A DNA stretch of 64,000 nt, from NCBI GenBank assembly GCA_947625865.1, contig CANQQD010000003.1:21613-85612 (forward strand), in the 5' to 3' direction. Positions 50,799-59,832 of the stretch are shown in pieces (position 1 is the first letter of the stretch; every line of letters starts with the position of its first letter). The position numbers were made by a program, and so were the translations under genes. Source of the stretch: an uncultured Clostridia bacterium (lineage in GTDB: Bacteria > Bacillota > Clostridia > Christensenellales > Borkfalkiaceae). A model generated the notes under the pieces. It ran no database searches. It was not told the origin of the DNA and saw only the letters and a program-made list of their open reading frames with translations.

Positions 50799-51353
50799 AT
50801 GGATCTGAACATTCTCAAATGGATTCATTCCACGTTTCATGGACAGACGTGGCTGAACGTTATTATGGCGGGCGTAACCTGGCTCGGCGAATTCGGGGCC
50901 GCTGCAATCGTGCTTGCCGTGGTATTGCTGATTTTCAAAAGGACAAGACGCGCCGGATTTGCCGTAGCTGCGGCTGCTGCAATAGATTTTATTGTTGTGA
51001 ACGTTATTTTAAAATCCTGCGTCAACCGCCCGCGCCCTTGGACGGAATGGAATGACATAATAGATTTCTATGCATCCGTCGGTGTTCGCCAACCAACCGA
51101 CTCGTCGTTCCCTTCCGGTCATGCCGCCGCCTGTATGGCTGCGGCTGTGGTGGTTATGTTCAGATATAGGTGGAAGGGTCTCATTGCTTTTGCCGTTGCT
51201 CTGCTTGTTGCTGTTTCGAGAATTTATCTGTGTCTGCACTACCCGTCGGACGTGCTCGGCGGGGTTTTGATAGGCGCCGCTTGCGGCGTTGCGGGACATT
51301 TCATAGTTAAAGCAATAGATAATAAAATCGATAAAAACAAAGCCAAGCCATAG
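50799..51353 (+). CDS. PAP2-family phosphatase
   Basis: About 184 residues, five to six membrane helices. The three phosphatase motifs are present: K-x6-RP in LKSCVNRPRPW, PSGH in SSFPSGHAAACM, and SR-x5-H-x3-D in VSRIYLCLHYPSDVLGG. The enzyme removes phosphate from a lipid, perhaps undecaprenyl pyrophosphate or phosphatidic acid, at the outer face of the membrane. ATG 50799 lies 3 bp after the preceding stop. No ribosome site is evident, so translational coupling is likely. A terminator follows. Confidence 0.9.
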   Translation: MDLNILKWIHSTFHGQTWLNVIMAGVTWLGEFGAAAIVLAVVLLIFKRTRRAGFAVAAAAAIDFIVVNVILKSCVNRPRPWTEWNDIIDFYASVGVRQPTDSSFPSGHAAACMAAAVVVMFRYRWKGLIAFAVALLVAVSRIYLCLHYPSDVLGGVLIGAACGVAGHFIVKAIDNKIDKNKAKP

Positions 51354-51366
51354 GGCTAAGCCGATA

Positions 51367-51399
51367 AAAAAAGAGAGAGGTGTGAACCTCTCTCTTTTA
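51367..51399. terminator. Bidirectional terminator
   Basis: AAAAGAGAGAGGT pairs with ACCTCTCTCTTTT. It lies between the PAP2 gene and the convergent lipoprotein gene. Confidence 0.85.
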
Positions 51400-51816
51400 T
51401 ATGACCTTGAACTTCATGTAGAGCTGTTTTGTGAAAATGGTTTTGGATATAGTGAATTCACCCTTTTTAACGGTGGCTTTTTCTCTGAATCTGTAGCCTA
51501 AAATTCCTATTTCGCCCTCTAATTCTCTTGTTGAAAGGTCAAGCGCATAGCTTCCGTCTATAATTTGCTTTTCCTCGCCCTTCTGTTTGAATACGAGCTG
51601 CATCTTTTCATTGTTTACAAGAATGATCCTTATATAGTCGTATTCCTCAAGCAGATCCTTGTCGCCTAATTTAGCTTCAACACATTCGTACTGCGCTATA
51701 TACGGCTTGGTGATATCTTTTATTGAGCCCTCCGCTTTTGCCTCGCAGGCCGGCAAGATAAAAATGGAGAGGGATAGGAAGAATAAGACGGATATTAATA
51801 AAAGTTTGCGTTTCAT
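51397..51816 (-). CDS. Small lipoprotein, unknown function
   Basis: 139 residues from ATG 51816 (MKRKLLLISVLFFLSLSIFILPACEA). The lipobox is LPAC with Cys near residue 23. The mature part is beta-rich (IAQYECVEAKL, MQLVFKQKGEE, GYRFREKATVKKGEFTI). I do not recognise a family; the lipocalin-like length and alternating strands suggest a small beta-barrel. It follows fba by 35 bp, but a terminator lies between. Confidence 0.75.
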   Translation of the reverse strand: MKRKLLLISVLFFLSLSIFILPACEAKAEGSIKDITKPYIAQYECVEAKLGDKDLLEEYDYIRIILVNNEKMQLVFKQKGEEKQIIDGSYALDLSTRELEGEIGILGYRFREKATVKKGEFTISKTIFTKQLYMKFKVI

Positions 51817-51840
51817 AGAGGCTATTTTGCGCAAAAAACA

Positions 51841-51880
51841 AAAAAATATCCCCCCCTGCCGTGACTGCAGGGGGGACAAA
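51841..51880 (-). terminator. Terminator of fba
   Basis: CCCCCCTGC and GCAGGGGGG (51850-51858, 51866-51874) form the stem; on the minus strand a run of Ts follows. Confidence 0.85.
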
Positions 51881-51887
51881 TATTTGA

Positions 51888-52754
51888 TTATGCTTTGCCG
51901 ATAGACCCGAAGATCTCCATTTTTTCTTTTACGGTGTCCTTGATGGCTTGTGCGCCGGGAGCGAGCAATTTTCTGGGGTCGAAGCCCTTGCCAACGAGGT
52001 CCTTGCCCTCTTCGATATACTTTCTCGTCGCTTCCTGGAAGGCAAGCTGGCACTCGGTATTTACATTTATTTTTGCAACTCCGAGCGAAATAGCTTTCTT
52101 TATCATATCTGTGGGAATACCTGTGCCGCCGTGAAGAACGAGAGGCATGTTCCCGACCTTTTCTTTTACCGCGGCAAGCGTTTCAAAGCTCAGCCCGGGC
52201 CAATCTGCGGGATATTTGCCGTGAATGTTGCCAATGCCTGCAGCAAGCATCGTGACGCCCAGATCTGCGATTTTTTTGCACTCTTCGGGGTCGGCGCACT
52301 CGCCGCGCCCTATAACGCCGTCCTCCTCGCCGCCAATGGCGCCGACTTCGGCTTCAAGGCTGAGTCCCAAATGGTTGCAAACGGAAACAAGCTCCTTTGT
52401 TTTTGCAACGTTTTCATCTATGGGGAAATGCGAACCGTCGAACATAATGGAGGAGAAGCCCGCGTCAATGCACTTATAGCAACCGTCATATGTGCCGTGG
52501 TCAAGATGAAGAGCTACGGGAACAGTTATATTGAGGCATCCGATCATTGCCTTGACCATAGCCGCAACGGTTTTGAAGCCCGTCATATATTTGCCTGCTC
52601 CCTCGGATACGCCGAGGATAACGGGGGACTTCAGCTCCTCCGCGGTCTGCAGAATGGACTTTGTCCACTCAAGATTGTTTATGTTGAACTGACCTACGGC
52701 ATACTTACCGTCTCTTGCCTTTTCCAGCATTTCTTTTGCCGAAACTAACGCCAT
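51888..52754 (-). CDS. fba: Class II fructose-bisphosphate aldolase
   Basis: 288 residues, (beta/alpha)8 barrel. Metal and substrate residues are visible: ALHLDHGTYDGCYK (the zinc His pair region), SIMFDGSHFP, and VGAIGGEEDGV; the later GNIHGKYPADWPG and LHGGTGIPTDMIKKAI hold the remaining zinc His and the phosphate loop. It splits fructose-1,6-bisphosphate into the two triose phosphates in glycolysis. A CGGAGG ribosome site lies upstream. It is divergent from gap. Confidence 0.94.
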   Translation of the reverse strand: MALVSAKEMLEKARDGKYAVGQFNINNLEWTKSILQTAEELKSPVILGVSEGAGKYMTGFKTVAAMVKAMIGCLNITVPVALHLDHGTYDGCYKCIDAGFSSIMFDGSHFPIDENVAKTKELVSVCNHLGLSLEAEVGAIGGEEDGVIGRGECADPEECKKIADLGVTMLAAGIGNIHGKYPADWPGLSFETLAAVKEKVGNMPLVLHGGTGIPTDMIKKAISLGVAKINVNTECQLAFQEATRKYIEEGKDLVGKGFDPRKLLAPGAQAIKDTVKEKMEIFGSIGKA

Positions 52755-52807
52755 AAAAACCTCCGAATCATATATAATATTTATAGGCTGAATTTTTACC
52801 TTATTTA

Positions 52808-52836
52808 AGTATAATTGATATTTGAAAAATTTTCAA
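52808..52836 (-). promoter_or_regulatory. Promoter of fba
   Basis: On the minus strand TTGAAA (52831-52836), a 17-bp spacer and TATACT (52808-52813). The 274-bp gap to gap holds the two divergent promoters and nothing else that I can read. Confidence 0.6.
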
Positions 52837-52957
52837 GCCTATTTTAAAAAATAATTTATAAATGTTGTAAAAACAGTTTCAACGGCTTAAATACGGTTTA
52901 TAATTTAGTTGATATTGGGGCAGCAATAACTTGGTCGCACAAAATATTGAAATTTTG

Positions 52958-52986
52958 TTGACTTAAATAAATTATTTTGCTATAAT
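52958..52986 (+). promoter_or_regulatory. Promoter of gap
   Basis: TTGACT (52958-52963), a 17-bp spacer and TATAAT (52981-52986), with CGGAGG as ribosome site at 53012. Confidence 0.75.
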
Positions 52987-53028
52987 CAATAGCGAATGAA
53001 ATATTAATGTTTCGGAGGAATTTATTCT

Positions 53029-54045
53029 ATGGCAAACGTAAAAGTTGCAATCAACGGATTCGGTCGTATCGGTCGCCTTGCGTTCAGGCAGATGTTTGAT
53101 GCCGAGGGCTATGAAATAGTAGCCATCAACGACCTTACAAGCCCTAAGATGCTGGCACATCTTTTGAAGTATGACTCGGCTCAGGGCAGATATAAGTATG
53201 CCGATTCCGTAATTGCAGGCGAGGACAGCATTACTGTTAACGGTCAGACAATCAAAATTTATGCGGAGAAAGATGCTGTCAATCTTCCTTGGAAGGACCT
53301 TGATGTAGACGTTGTTTTGGAGTGCACCGGTTTTTACTGCTCCAAAGAAAAGGCTTCTGCACACATTAAGGCGGGAGCTAAGAAGGTTGTTATTTCCGCA
53401 CCTGCAGGCAACGACCTGCCTACAGTTGTATTCGGCGTAAACGAAAAGGTTCTTAAGGCAAGCGACACCGTTATTTCTGCGGCAAGCTGCACCACAAACT
53501 GCCTTGCGCCTATGGCAGATACTCTCAATAAGCTATGCAAGATCAGAAAGGGCTATATGACGACCATTCACGCATACACAGGCGATCAGATGGTTCTCGA
53601 CGGTCCCCACAGAAAGGGCGATTTGAGAAGAGCAAGGGCAGCCGCTATAAATATCGTTCCCAACTCAACGGGCGCGGCAAAGGCAATAGGTCTTGTTATT
53701 CCCGAGCTCAACGGCGTTCTTGACGGCTGCGCACAGCGCGTGCCCGTGCCCACAGGCTCACTGACCCAGCTTATTGCAGTGTGCGAGGGCGAGGTTGACG
53801 CTCAGGCTGTTAACGCAGGTATGAAGGCTGCGGCATCCCAGTCCTACGGCTACACCGAGGAAGAGATAGTATCGAGCGACGTAATAGGTATGACATATGG
53901 CTCGCTGTTCGATGCAACGCAGACGAAGTGCATGCCTCTCGGCGACGGCACGACCCTTGTAAAGGTCGTTTCCTGGTACGACAACGAAAATTCCTACACA
54001 TCCCAGATGGTAAGAACGATCAAATACTTTGCCGAACTTAAGTAA
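53029..54045 (+). CDS. gap: Glyceraldehyde-3-phosphate dehydrogenase
   Basis: 338 residues. NAD-binding start [14 protein letters not shown], catalytic [15 protein letters not shown] (Cys in SCTTNC), and the conserved [14 protein letters not shown] at the C-terminus. The enzyme converts glyceraldehyde-3-phosphate to 1,3-bisphosphoglycerate with NAD+ and phosphate. It is monocistronic with strong signals at both ends and divergent from fba, the preceding step of glycolysis. Confidence 0.96.
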   Translation: MANVKVAINGFGRIGRLAFRQMFDAEGYEIVAINDLTSPKMLAHLLKYDSAQGRYKYADSVIAGEDSITVNGQTIKIYAEKDAVNLPWKDLDVDVVLECTGFYCSKEKASAHIKAGAKKVVISAPAGNDLPTVVFGVNEKVLKASDTVISAASCTTNCLAPMADTLNKLCKIRKGYMTTIHAYTGDQMVLDGPHRKGDLRRARAAAINIVPNSTGAAKAIGLVIPELNGVLDGCAQRVPVPTGSLTQLIAVCEGEVDAQAVNAGMKAAASQSYGYTEEEIVSSDVIGMTYGSLFDATQTKCMPLGDGTTLVKVVSWYDNENSYTSQMVRTIKYFAELK

Positions 54046-54055
54046 TTGATAATCA

Positions 54056-54083
54056 AAAAGCCCGACGTTGTCGGGCTTTTTTC
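54056..54083 (+). terminator. Terminator of gap
   Basis: AAAAGCCCGAC pairs with GTCGGGCTTTT around GTT, followed by TT. A second 12-bp stem lies at 54108-54136. Confidence 0.9.
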
Positions 54084-54172
54084 ATGACTACTATGCTTTT
54101 TGTATTAAGCGGTTTGACGGTTGGTCAGACCGCTTTTGTATGCCTAAATTTGTCCTAATACACATTTTGTAA

Positions 54173-54427
54173 TTAATAATTAATCATTTCTTTATCGAAA
54201 AGATCGTCGATTTTTACGTTCAAAACTTTTGCGATAGCATAGAGTTCTATGTCTGTTACCGTCCGCGAACGATCCTCGATGCGCGATATAGAGCCTCTGC
54301 AAACATAAACCGCATACAGCTCAAGCATATTTGAAAGTTTTTGTTGGCTCATTTTTAATTTTTTACGAAATTTTGCCATATTTCCACCAATCAAATTCAT
54401 CTTCGCGCCGTCTATTATCCGTGCCAT
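54173..54427 (-). CDS. XRE-family regulator
   Basis: 84 residues. HTH: AKFRKKLKMSQQKLSNMLELYAVYVCRGSISRIEDRSRTV...YAIAKVLNVKIDDLF, with a GSISRIEDRSR recognition-helix region typical of small Cro-like proteins. AGGAG precedes ATG 54427. It probably represses its own promoter and the plus-strand genes beyond, because the shared gap holds a perfect TTTGTCCTA palindrome. Confidence 0.85.
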   Translation of the reverse strand: MARIIDGAKMNLIGGNMAKFRKKLKMSQQKLSNMLELYAVYVCRGSISRIEDRSRTVTDIELYAIAKVLNVKIDDLFDKEMINY

Positions 54428-54460
54428 AAATTTTCTCCTTTTAATTTTTTTGTCTTGACA

Positions 54461-54518
54461 TAGGACAATTAGTATGATATACTGATAAAAAATTAAATTT
54501 GTCCTATCATAGGACAAA
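54461..54518. promoter_or_regulatory. Operator with TAGGACA half-sites
   Basis: TTTGTCCTA-TCA-TAGGACAAA (54498-54518) is a perfect 21-bp palindrome. A single half-site TAGGACAA occurs at 54461-54468, next to TTGACA (54455-54460), which is likely the -35 box of the plus-strand promoter. The copies sit between the XRE regulator and the small gene. Confidence 0.65.
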
Positions 54519-54548
54519 AGAGAAAGTAAACGACCAAATTTAAAAAAC

Positions 54549-54740
54549 TTGCTTTCGCTGTTTGAAACAAAAACTGAATTTTCATTAACAGAAACACAGT
54601 ATAAAGAAAAGACGGGAGTGGCTTTGCCGAAAGATGCAAGTTATCTTTTAAAAAATTCTGCCGTTTCAAAACTTGCCGCTGAAAAGGGTTATTCGCTTTT
54701 GGTCAATGAAAGGACAGTTTCGTTTAAAAAAAACAAATAA
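54549..54740 (+). CDS. Small protein, 63 residues, TTG start
   Basis: The frame is open back to a TAG at 54510. The only plausible start in the open part is TTG 54549, without a good ribosome site, so the true start is uncertain. The sequence SLFETKTEFSLTETQYKEKTG...ASYLLKNSAVSKLAAEKGYSLLV looks like a small folded helical protein; I know no function. It lies just after the palindromic operator and 15 bp before the bPH-SHOCT gene. Confidence 0.5.
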   Translation: MLSLFETKTEFSLTETQYKEKTGVALPKDASYLLKNSAVSKLAAEKGYSLLVNERTVSFKKNK

Positions 54741-54755
54741 AAACGGAGTATGATT

Positions 54756-55373
54756 ATGGAAAACAAAGGGATAAGTGCTGAAATTTCAAAGAAAATATCA
54801 ATAGGTGGATTGATTCTATTGTGGGTATTTATTGGAATTCAGTGCATAATATTATTATTTTGGTTTCTTGTAGGTAAGCTCGGAATGGAGTTTGTTTATA
54901 TTTTATTTAGTATTGAGATATTGACCATGGTATTATTTTTTCTATGGGTATTGGTCGGCGTACGAAGAAGAAGTTTGTCCTCTCTTACAGTCAATGAAAA
55001 GGAAATTGTTGGCTCTTATACTGCGTTTATTCCTATTGCAAAAATCACATTAAAAATGCCTATCGAAAAGATTGATAATATATCTGCAGTAAACAGTTTC
55101 TTTTTCTTGTATACTGGCAAAGCTCTGAGAATAGGCTATGCTTCAAGCGTTATCAAAATCCCTTATGTTCTCAATGCGGATGAAATAGTTGAGTTTATTT
55201 TGGCGGCAATCGAGAAAGCAAAAAACAGACCCATAAAACCTATCGCAGTGCAAGAAAATCCCCAAACCGACGCAATGGACAGTTTGAAAAAACTTGCCGA
55301 ATTACGTGATTCGGGGATTATAAATGAGGAAGAGTTCAATCAAAAGAAGAACGAATTATTGGGTAAAATTTAG
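54756..55373 (+). CDS. Membrane protein with bPH-like and SHOCT domains
   Basis: About 205 residues. Two membrane helices at residues about 15-40 and 46-68; then a stretch LTVNEKEIVGSYTAFIPIAKITLKMPIEKIDNISAV like a bacterial PH or YdbT-type module; and a C-terminal SHOCT motif (MDSLKKLAELRDSGIINEEEFNQKKNELL). SHOCT motifs are short helix hairpins found at ends of membrane proteins and are thought to aid assembly. GGAG 9 nt upstream selects ATG 54756. The gene belongs with the XRE locus. Confidence 0.75.
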   Translation: MENKGISAEISKKISIGGLILLWVFIGIQCIILLFWFLVGKLGMEFVYILFSIEILTMVLFFLWVLVGVRRRSLSSLTVNEKEIVGSYTAFIPIAKITLKMPIEKIDNISAVNSFFFLYTGKALRIGYASSVIKIPYVLNADEIVEFILAAIEKAKNRPIKPIAVQENPQTDAMDSLKKLAELRDSGIINEEEFNQKKNELLGKI

Positions 55374-55423
55374 TAATAAAAATTTGTAGTTGCCTTTAGT
55401 ACAGTTGTGCAAATATAATAAAA

Positions 55424-55460
55424 TAAGCCCGACGGAAAAGCGGTTTCCGTCGGGCTTTAA
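55424..55460. terminator. Bidirectional terminator
   Basis: AAGCCCGACGGAAA pairs with TTTCCGTCGGGCTT around AGCGG, followed by TAAAATTTT. It lies between the SHOCT gene and ychF. Confidence 0.85.
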
Positions 55461-55465
55461 AATTT

Positions 55466-56566
55466 TTAGACGTTGAAGCGGAAGAGGACTACATCGCCGT
55501 CCTTAATGACGTAATCTTTGCCCTCCGAACGCACCTTGCCTTTTTCGCGTGCGCCCACAAGCCCTCCGCACTCCAAAAGCGTTTTATAGTCGCAAATTTC
55601 CGCACGTATAAATCCCTTTTCAAAGTCGGTGTGTATTTTTCCCGCCGCCTGAGGCGCCTTTGTGCCTTTAACTATCGTCCACGCCCGCGTTTCCTTTTCG
55701 CCTGCCGTCAGGAACGATATCAAGCCTAAAAGCGAATAACTCTTTTTAATGAGCCTGTTAAGCCCGCTTTCTTCAAGCCCGAGCTCGTTTAAGAACATTT
55801 GCGCGTCTTCGGGTTCCATCTGCGAAAGCTCTTCTTCTGTCTTTGCGCATATCACCAGGACCTCGCTGCCCTCCGCTGCGGCATACTGTTTTACGCGGAC
55901 AACAAACGGTATATCGTCCTCTAGCTTGCCCATATCGAATTCCGATATGTTAGCGGCATAAATCACCGGCTTTGCAGTGAGCAGAAACAGGTTATCGAGG
56001 AGTGGTTTTTCTTCTTCGGAGCACTCGAAAAGTCTTGCGGGCTTTTCCTCGCTCAAAAATTTTTCGAGCTTTTCCAAAAATGCGTATTCGGCTGCCGCTT
56101 CTTTGTTTGAACCGCCGCGCGCAACGTTTCGTATTCTGTCCTGCCGCTTGTTTACTGCCTCAATATCGGCTAAAATAAGCTCCAAGGTTATAGTTTTGAT
56201 ATCCTCAACGGGATCGATCACATTGTTTACGTGCGTTATATTCGGATCCTCGAAGCAACGAACCACATGCACGATGGCGTCGCACTCACGGATATGCGAG
56301 AGAAACTTGTTCCCAAGTCCTTCGCCCTGAGACGCGCCCTTGACGAGCCCCGCAATATCAACAAATTCAACAATGGCGGGGGTGACCTTCTGGCTGTTGT
56401 AGAGTTTTGCCAAAAGATCGAGCCGTTCGTCGGGCACGGCTACAACGCCGATGTTGGGCTCAATGGTGCAGAAGGGGTAGTTTGCGGCTTCCGCGCCTGC
56501 ATGGGTTATCGCGTTAAACAGAGTGGACTTGCCAACGTTGGGCAGTCCCACAACTCCTAATTTCAT
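55466..56566 (-). CDS. ychF: YchF/OLA1-type GTPase-fold ATPase
   Basis: 366 residues. G1 motif GLPNVGKST; the FVDIAGLVKGASQGEGLGN switch 2 region is the one that replaces the usual DTAG; the G4 position reads YAANISE rather than NKxD, as expected for an ATP-using member. The C-terminal TGS domain (about 275-366) begins LLGLISFLTAGEKETRAW and ends DGDVVLFRF. It binds ribosomes and is implicated in stress translation. There is an AAGGA ribosome site. Confidence 0.95.
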   Translation of the reverse strand: MKLGVVGLPNVGKSTLFNAITHAGAEAANYPFCTIEPNIGVVAVPDERLDLLAKLYNSQKVTPAIVEFVDIAGLVKGASQGEGLGNKFLSHIRECDAIVHVVRCFEDPNITHVNNVIDPVEDIKTITLELILADIEAVNKRQDRIRNVARGGSNKEAAAEYAFLEKLEKFLSEEKPARLFECSEEEKPLLDNLFLLTAKPVIYAANISEFDMGKLEDDIPFVVRVKQYAAAEGSEVLVICAKTEEELSQMEPEDAQMFLNELGLEESGLNRLIKKSYSLLGLISFLTAGEKETRAWTIVKGTKAPQAAGKIHTDFEKGFIRAEICDYKTLLECGGLVGAREKGKVRSEGKDYVIKDGDVVLFRFNV

Positions 56567-56646
56567 AAATACTTGTCCTTAAAAATTGTCTTTATCAAAT
56601 TATAATATAAATTGAACGAAAAATCAAAAGGAATAGCGGTCGTTGA

Positions 56647-56675
56647 TTGCCAAAAATTTAACATTGTGTTAAAAT
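56647..56675 (+). promoter_or_regulatory. Promoter of argS
   Basis: TTGCCA (56647-56652), a 17-bp spacer and TAAAAT (56670-56675). The predicted leader is about 17 nt with CAGG as a weak ribosome site. Confidence 0.6.
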
Positions 56676-56698
56676 ATTATTCAAACAGGTATTAAATT

Positions 56699-58378
56699 AT
56701 GGATTACAAACAATATATCGCACAAAAACTTAAAATCGAAGGTGTGTCCGAAGATGAGATAGCCGCCGCAATAGCGCTTCCGCCCAATTCCGAAATGGGC
56801 GACTATGCGTTGCCGTGCTTTAAATTTTCAAAGATTTTACGCAAAAGTCCCGTTATAATAGCCGAAGAGCTGAAAGCAGGGTTTATGACCGACGATATCA
56901 TAAGCGAAGTTTCGGCAGTGAACGGCTATCTTAATTTTAAGATCAACAAGTCCGGTCTTGCGGACAGCGTTCTTAACAAAATTTTAAATGACGGGGAGAA
57001 GTACGGCTCTTCGGACATGGGCGCAGGAAAAACAATTTGCATAGATTATTCTTCGGTTAATATCGCCAAGCCTTTTCATATAGGCCATCTCTCGACTACC
57101 GTTATAGGCGGCGCGCTCTACAAAATATATAAATTTTTGGGCTATAATGTCGTAGGTATCAACCATCTCGGCGACTACGGCACGCAGTTCGGGAAACTGA
57201 TTTGCGCATACAAGCATTGGGGTAACAAGGAAGATGTTCAAAAAGGCGGCATACACGCCATAAACGACCTGTACGTCCGTTTTAATAACGAAGCCGACGA
57301 ACAAATGGAGAGTGAAGCGCGCGAGTATTTCAGGCTCATAGAGAGCGGCGACAGGGAGGCGAACGAGCTTTTTGAGTGGTTTAAGGAGCTTACGCTTGAA
57401 TATGTAAAGAAAATTTACGAAAAGCTCAATATCACATTTGACAGCTATGCGGGCGAACGCTTCTACACCGATAAAATGCAGCCCATCATTGACGAACTTA
57501 ATAATAAGGGGCTTTTAAAGGAGAGCAACGGCGCCAAAATCGTCGATCTGGAGCCGTATGGCATGTCGCCTTGTCTTATTTTGCGGTCGGACGGGGCGTC
57601 GCTCTATGCAACGCGCGATCTCGCTGCGGCGGTTTATCGTAAAAACACTTATGATTTCTATAAGTGTCTATATGTTGTGGCATATCAACAAAATCTGCAT
57701 TTCAAGCAGGTATTCAAGGTGCTTGAGCTCATGGGCAAGGAGTGGGCAAAGGATCTCGTGCACGTCGCCTACGGCATGGTTTCGCTTGAAGACGGCGCGA
57801 TGTCCACAAGAAAGGGCAAGGTGGTTTGGCTTGAGGACGTAATAAATAAATGCGTTGATAAGGCGTACACGATAATCAACGAGAAAAATCCCGACCTTGA
57901 TAATAAGGAAGAAACGGCAAATCTCGTAGGTTTGGGCGCAGTTATTTTCGGCGCGCTCTACAACAATAAAATTAAGGATATAGTTTTCTCATACGATAAG
58001 GTTCTGTCGTTTGAGGGTGAGACAAGCGTCTACGTGCAATATACCTGCGCGCGTGCAAATTCGGTGCTCTCGAAATGCAACGCGGCGTTTACTGTCCCCG
58101 GCGGGTATAAGCCGAATAAAGAGGAGTCCGAGGTTATCAAGGCTCTCGGTTCCTTCCCCGAAACAGTAAAGGACGCTGCGGAGAAATATGAACCTTCATA
58201 TATAGCCCGTTATGCGGTCGACCTTGCGCAAAAGTATAATAAATTCTATATCGACTGCAAAATTCTGACGGCTGAGGGGGACGCCAGGGATTTTCGCTTG
58301 AGCCTTACAAAGGCGACCCTGCTTACTCTTAAAAACGCCCTGACATTGCTCGGCATAGGCGTGCCGGAAAAAATGTAA
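56699..58378 (+). CDS. argS: Arginyl-tRNA synthetase
   Basis: 559 residues, class I synthetase of normal length. Signature IDYSSVNIAKPFHIGHLSTT carries the HIGH motif; the second site reads MSTRKGKVVWLED in place of KMSKS, which is common in ArgRS. The C-terminal helical domain (about 440-559) binds the anticodon (DALBA). It is followed after 1 bp by the HAD gene, so the pair forms an operon. Confidence 0.96.
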   Translation: MDYKQYIAQKLKIEGVSEDEIAAAIALPPNSEMGDYALPCFKFSKILRKSPVIIAEELKAGFMTDDIISEVSAVNGYLNFKINKSGLADSVLNKILNDGEKYGSSDMGAGKTICIDYSSVNIAKPFHIGHLSTTVIGGALYKIYKFLGYNVVGINHLGDYGTQFGKLICAYKHWGNKEDVQKGGIHAINDLYVRFNNEADEQMESEAREYFRLIESGDREANELFEWFKELTLEYVKKIYEKLNITFDSYAGERFYTDKMQPIIDELNNKGLLKESNGAKIVDLEPYGMSPCLILRSDGASLYATRDLAAAVYRKNTYDFYKCLYVVAYQQNLHFKQVFKVLELMGKEWAKDLVHVAYGMVSLEDGAMSTRKGKVVWLEDVINKCVDKAYTIINEKNPDLDNKEETANLVGLGAVIFGALYNNKIKDIVFSYDKVLSFEGETSVYVQYTCARANSVLSKCNAAFTVPGGYKPNKEESEVIKALGSFPETVKDAAEKYEPSYIARYAVDLAQKYNKFYIDCKILTAEGDARDFRLSLTKATLLTLKNALTLLGIGVPEKM

Positions 58379-58379
58379 A

Positions 58380-59030
58380 ATGGTCAAGGCAATTATATTT
58401 GATTTGGACGGGACATTGGTAAACACCTCGCGCGATATTCAGGCAACCCTGAACTGCAGCCTAAATCAATATGGACTGAGGGAACTAAGTCTCGGATCAA
58501 TAATAAAATTTGTCGGCGACGGTGCTGAAAAATTGGTGGAAAGAGCGGTAGGGGACAGAACGGATCTGGTGCAAAAGGTGTATAAAGACTTTTCGGTCCG
58601 CTATGCAAATTGCTCAAACGAGCTTTCTGCGCTCTATCCTTTTGAGGAGGAAACGCTCAACAAATTAAAGAAGAGCGGAGTAAAGTTGGCATTGCTTACG
58701 AACAAGCCGCAAGCCGCCACAAACCGTGTTTACGATAAATTTTTGGCAAAATTCGGCTTTTGCATAGTACTCGGTCAGACAGAATACTACCCTTTAAAGC
58801 CCAATCCAGCCTCAACAATGGCAATTTTGCAAAGGCTGGACGCCACTGCAGACGAATGTGTTTTTGTGGGAGACGGCGAGGCGGATATCAAATGTGCAAG
58901 GGCTGCCGGGCTGAAATGTATCTCGGCTCTCTGGGGCTTCAGAACGAGGGAAGAGTTGCTGGACGCCGGAGCTGAAATATTTGCGGAAGATTATAAAGAG
59001 CTATATAAAATTTTAAATAACTTTACATAA
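58380..59030 (+). CDS. HAD hydrolase, phosphoglycolate phosphatase type
   Basis: 216 residues. Motif I is FDLDGTLVNT, motif II LLTNKP, motif III Lys in YYPLKPNP and motif IV GDGEADIKCARAAG. A Gph-like or pyrophosphatase role is possible; the cap domain (residues 15-80) gives no clear choice. It starts 1 bp after the argS stop and has no own ribosome site, so it depends on argS translation. Confidence 0.88.
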   Translation: MVKAIIFDLDGTLVNTSRDIQATLNCSLNQYGLRELSLGSIIKFVGDGAEKLVERAVGDRTDLVQKVYKDFSVRYANCSNELSALYPFEEETLNKLKKSGVKLALLTNKPQAATNRVYDKFLAKFGFCIVLGQTEYYPLKPNPASTMAILQRLDATADECVFVGDGEADIKCARAAGLKCISALWGFRTREELLDAGAEIFAEDYKELYKILNNFT

Positions 59031-59046
59031 TTTTACAAATTTTCTG

Positions 59047-59075
59047 TTGCTTATGAAAAAACATTATGATATAAT
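59047..59075 (+). promoter_or_regulatory. Promoter of the rubrerythrin gene
   Basis: TTGCTT (59047-59052), a 17-bp spacer and TATAAT (59070-59075), with a 30-nt leader and CAGGAG ribosome site. Confidence 0.7.
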
Positions 59076-59113
59076 TTTATCAATAAAAATTAAAATTCAG
59101 GAGTGTAATAAAA

Positions 59114-59647
59114 ATGAAAAGATGTGTTGTTTGCGGCGAAATCGTTGAAGACGACGTAGAGGTTTGCCCTGTCTGCAAGGCAAAGAAGTTTGAGCCCATA
59201 TCCGAAGAAAATAAGCCCGCCTATGCTTGCGAGCATGTCATTGGCGACGGCGTAGTCGAAGATGAGGAGATCATGGAGGGGCTGCGCGCTCATTTCAACG
59301 GAGAATGTACCGAGGTTGGCATGTACCTTGCAATGTCGAGAGCGGCTGAGCGCGAGGGATATCCCGAGGTGGCCGAGGCGTTCAAACGTTATGCCTATGA
59401 AGAGGCTGAGCATGCGGCTAAGTTTGCCGAACTGTTGGGCGAGGTGGTTACTCCTTCCACAAAGAAGAACCTTGAGCTCCGCGCTGCGGCTGAAGCCGGC
59501 GCATGCGAAGGTAAACTTGCAATTGCAAAGCGCGCAAAGCAACTCGGTTACGATGCTATCCACGACACTGTTCATGAAATGGCAAAGGACGAGGCGCGTC
59601 ACGGCGCAGGCTTTGCCGGGCTTTTAAAGAGATATTTCGGCAAGTAA
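59114..59647 (+). CDS. Reverse-type rubrerythrin (NADH peroxidase)
   Basis: 177 residues. The rubredoxin-like iron site is N-terminal (CVVCGE...CPVCKAKKF, two CxxC pairs), the order that defines reverse rubrerythrin. The four-helix di-iron domain follows, with E-x-H pairs in [29 protein letters not shown] and [10 protein letters not shown]. It reduces hydrogen peroxide with electrons passed from NADH through partner proteins and protects strict anaerobes from oxygen. The gene is monocistronic. Confidence 0.92.
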   Translation: MKRCVVCGEIVEDDVEVCPVCKAKKFEPISEENKPAYACEHVIGDGVVEDEEIMEGLRAHFNGECTEVGMYLAMSRAAEREGYPEVAEAFKRYAYEEAEHAAKFAELLGEVVTPSTKKNLELRAAAEAGACEGKLAIAKRAKQLGYDAIHDTVHEMAKDEARHGAGFAGLLKRYFGK

Positions 59648-59671
59648 TTCAAAGCATATCTTATTATTTCA

Positions 59672-59703
59672 GGGGGTCGGAACTAAGGTCCGACCCTTTA
59701 TTT
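59672..59703 (+). terminator. Terminator of the rubrerythrin gene
   Basis: GGGTCGGA pairs with TCCGACCC around a short loop, followed by TTTATTT. Confidence 0.8.
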
Positions 59704-59832
59704 ATATAAATCCTCGTTAATTGATATAGCGTATGTCAAAACCGAAACTTTTCGGCAGTGCTTTTCATATTATGAAGTATAGGCAAGGGGGAAAACCTTT
59801 GCCTGACTTAAGATAAAAGGACAGATGTACAA

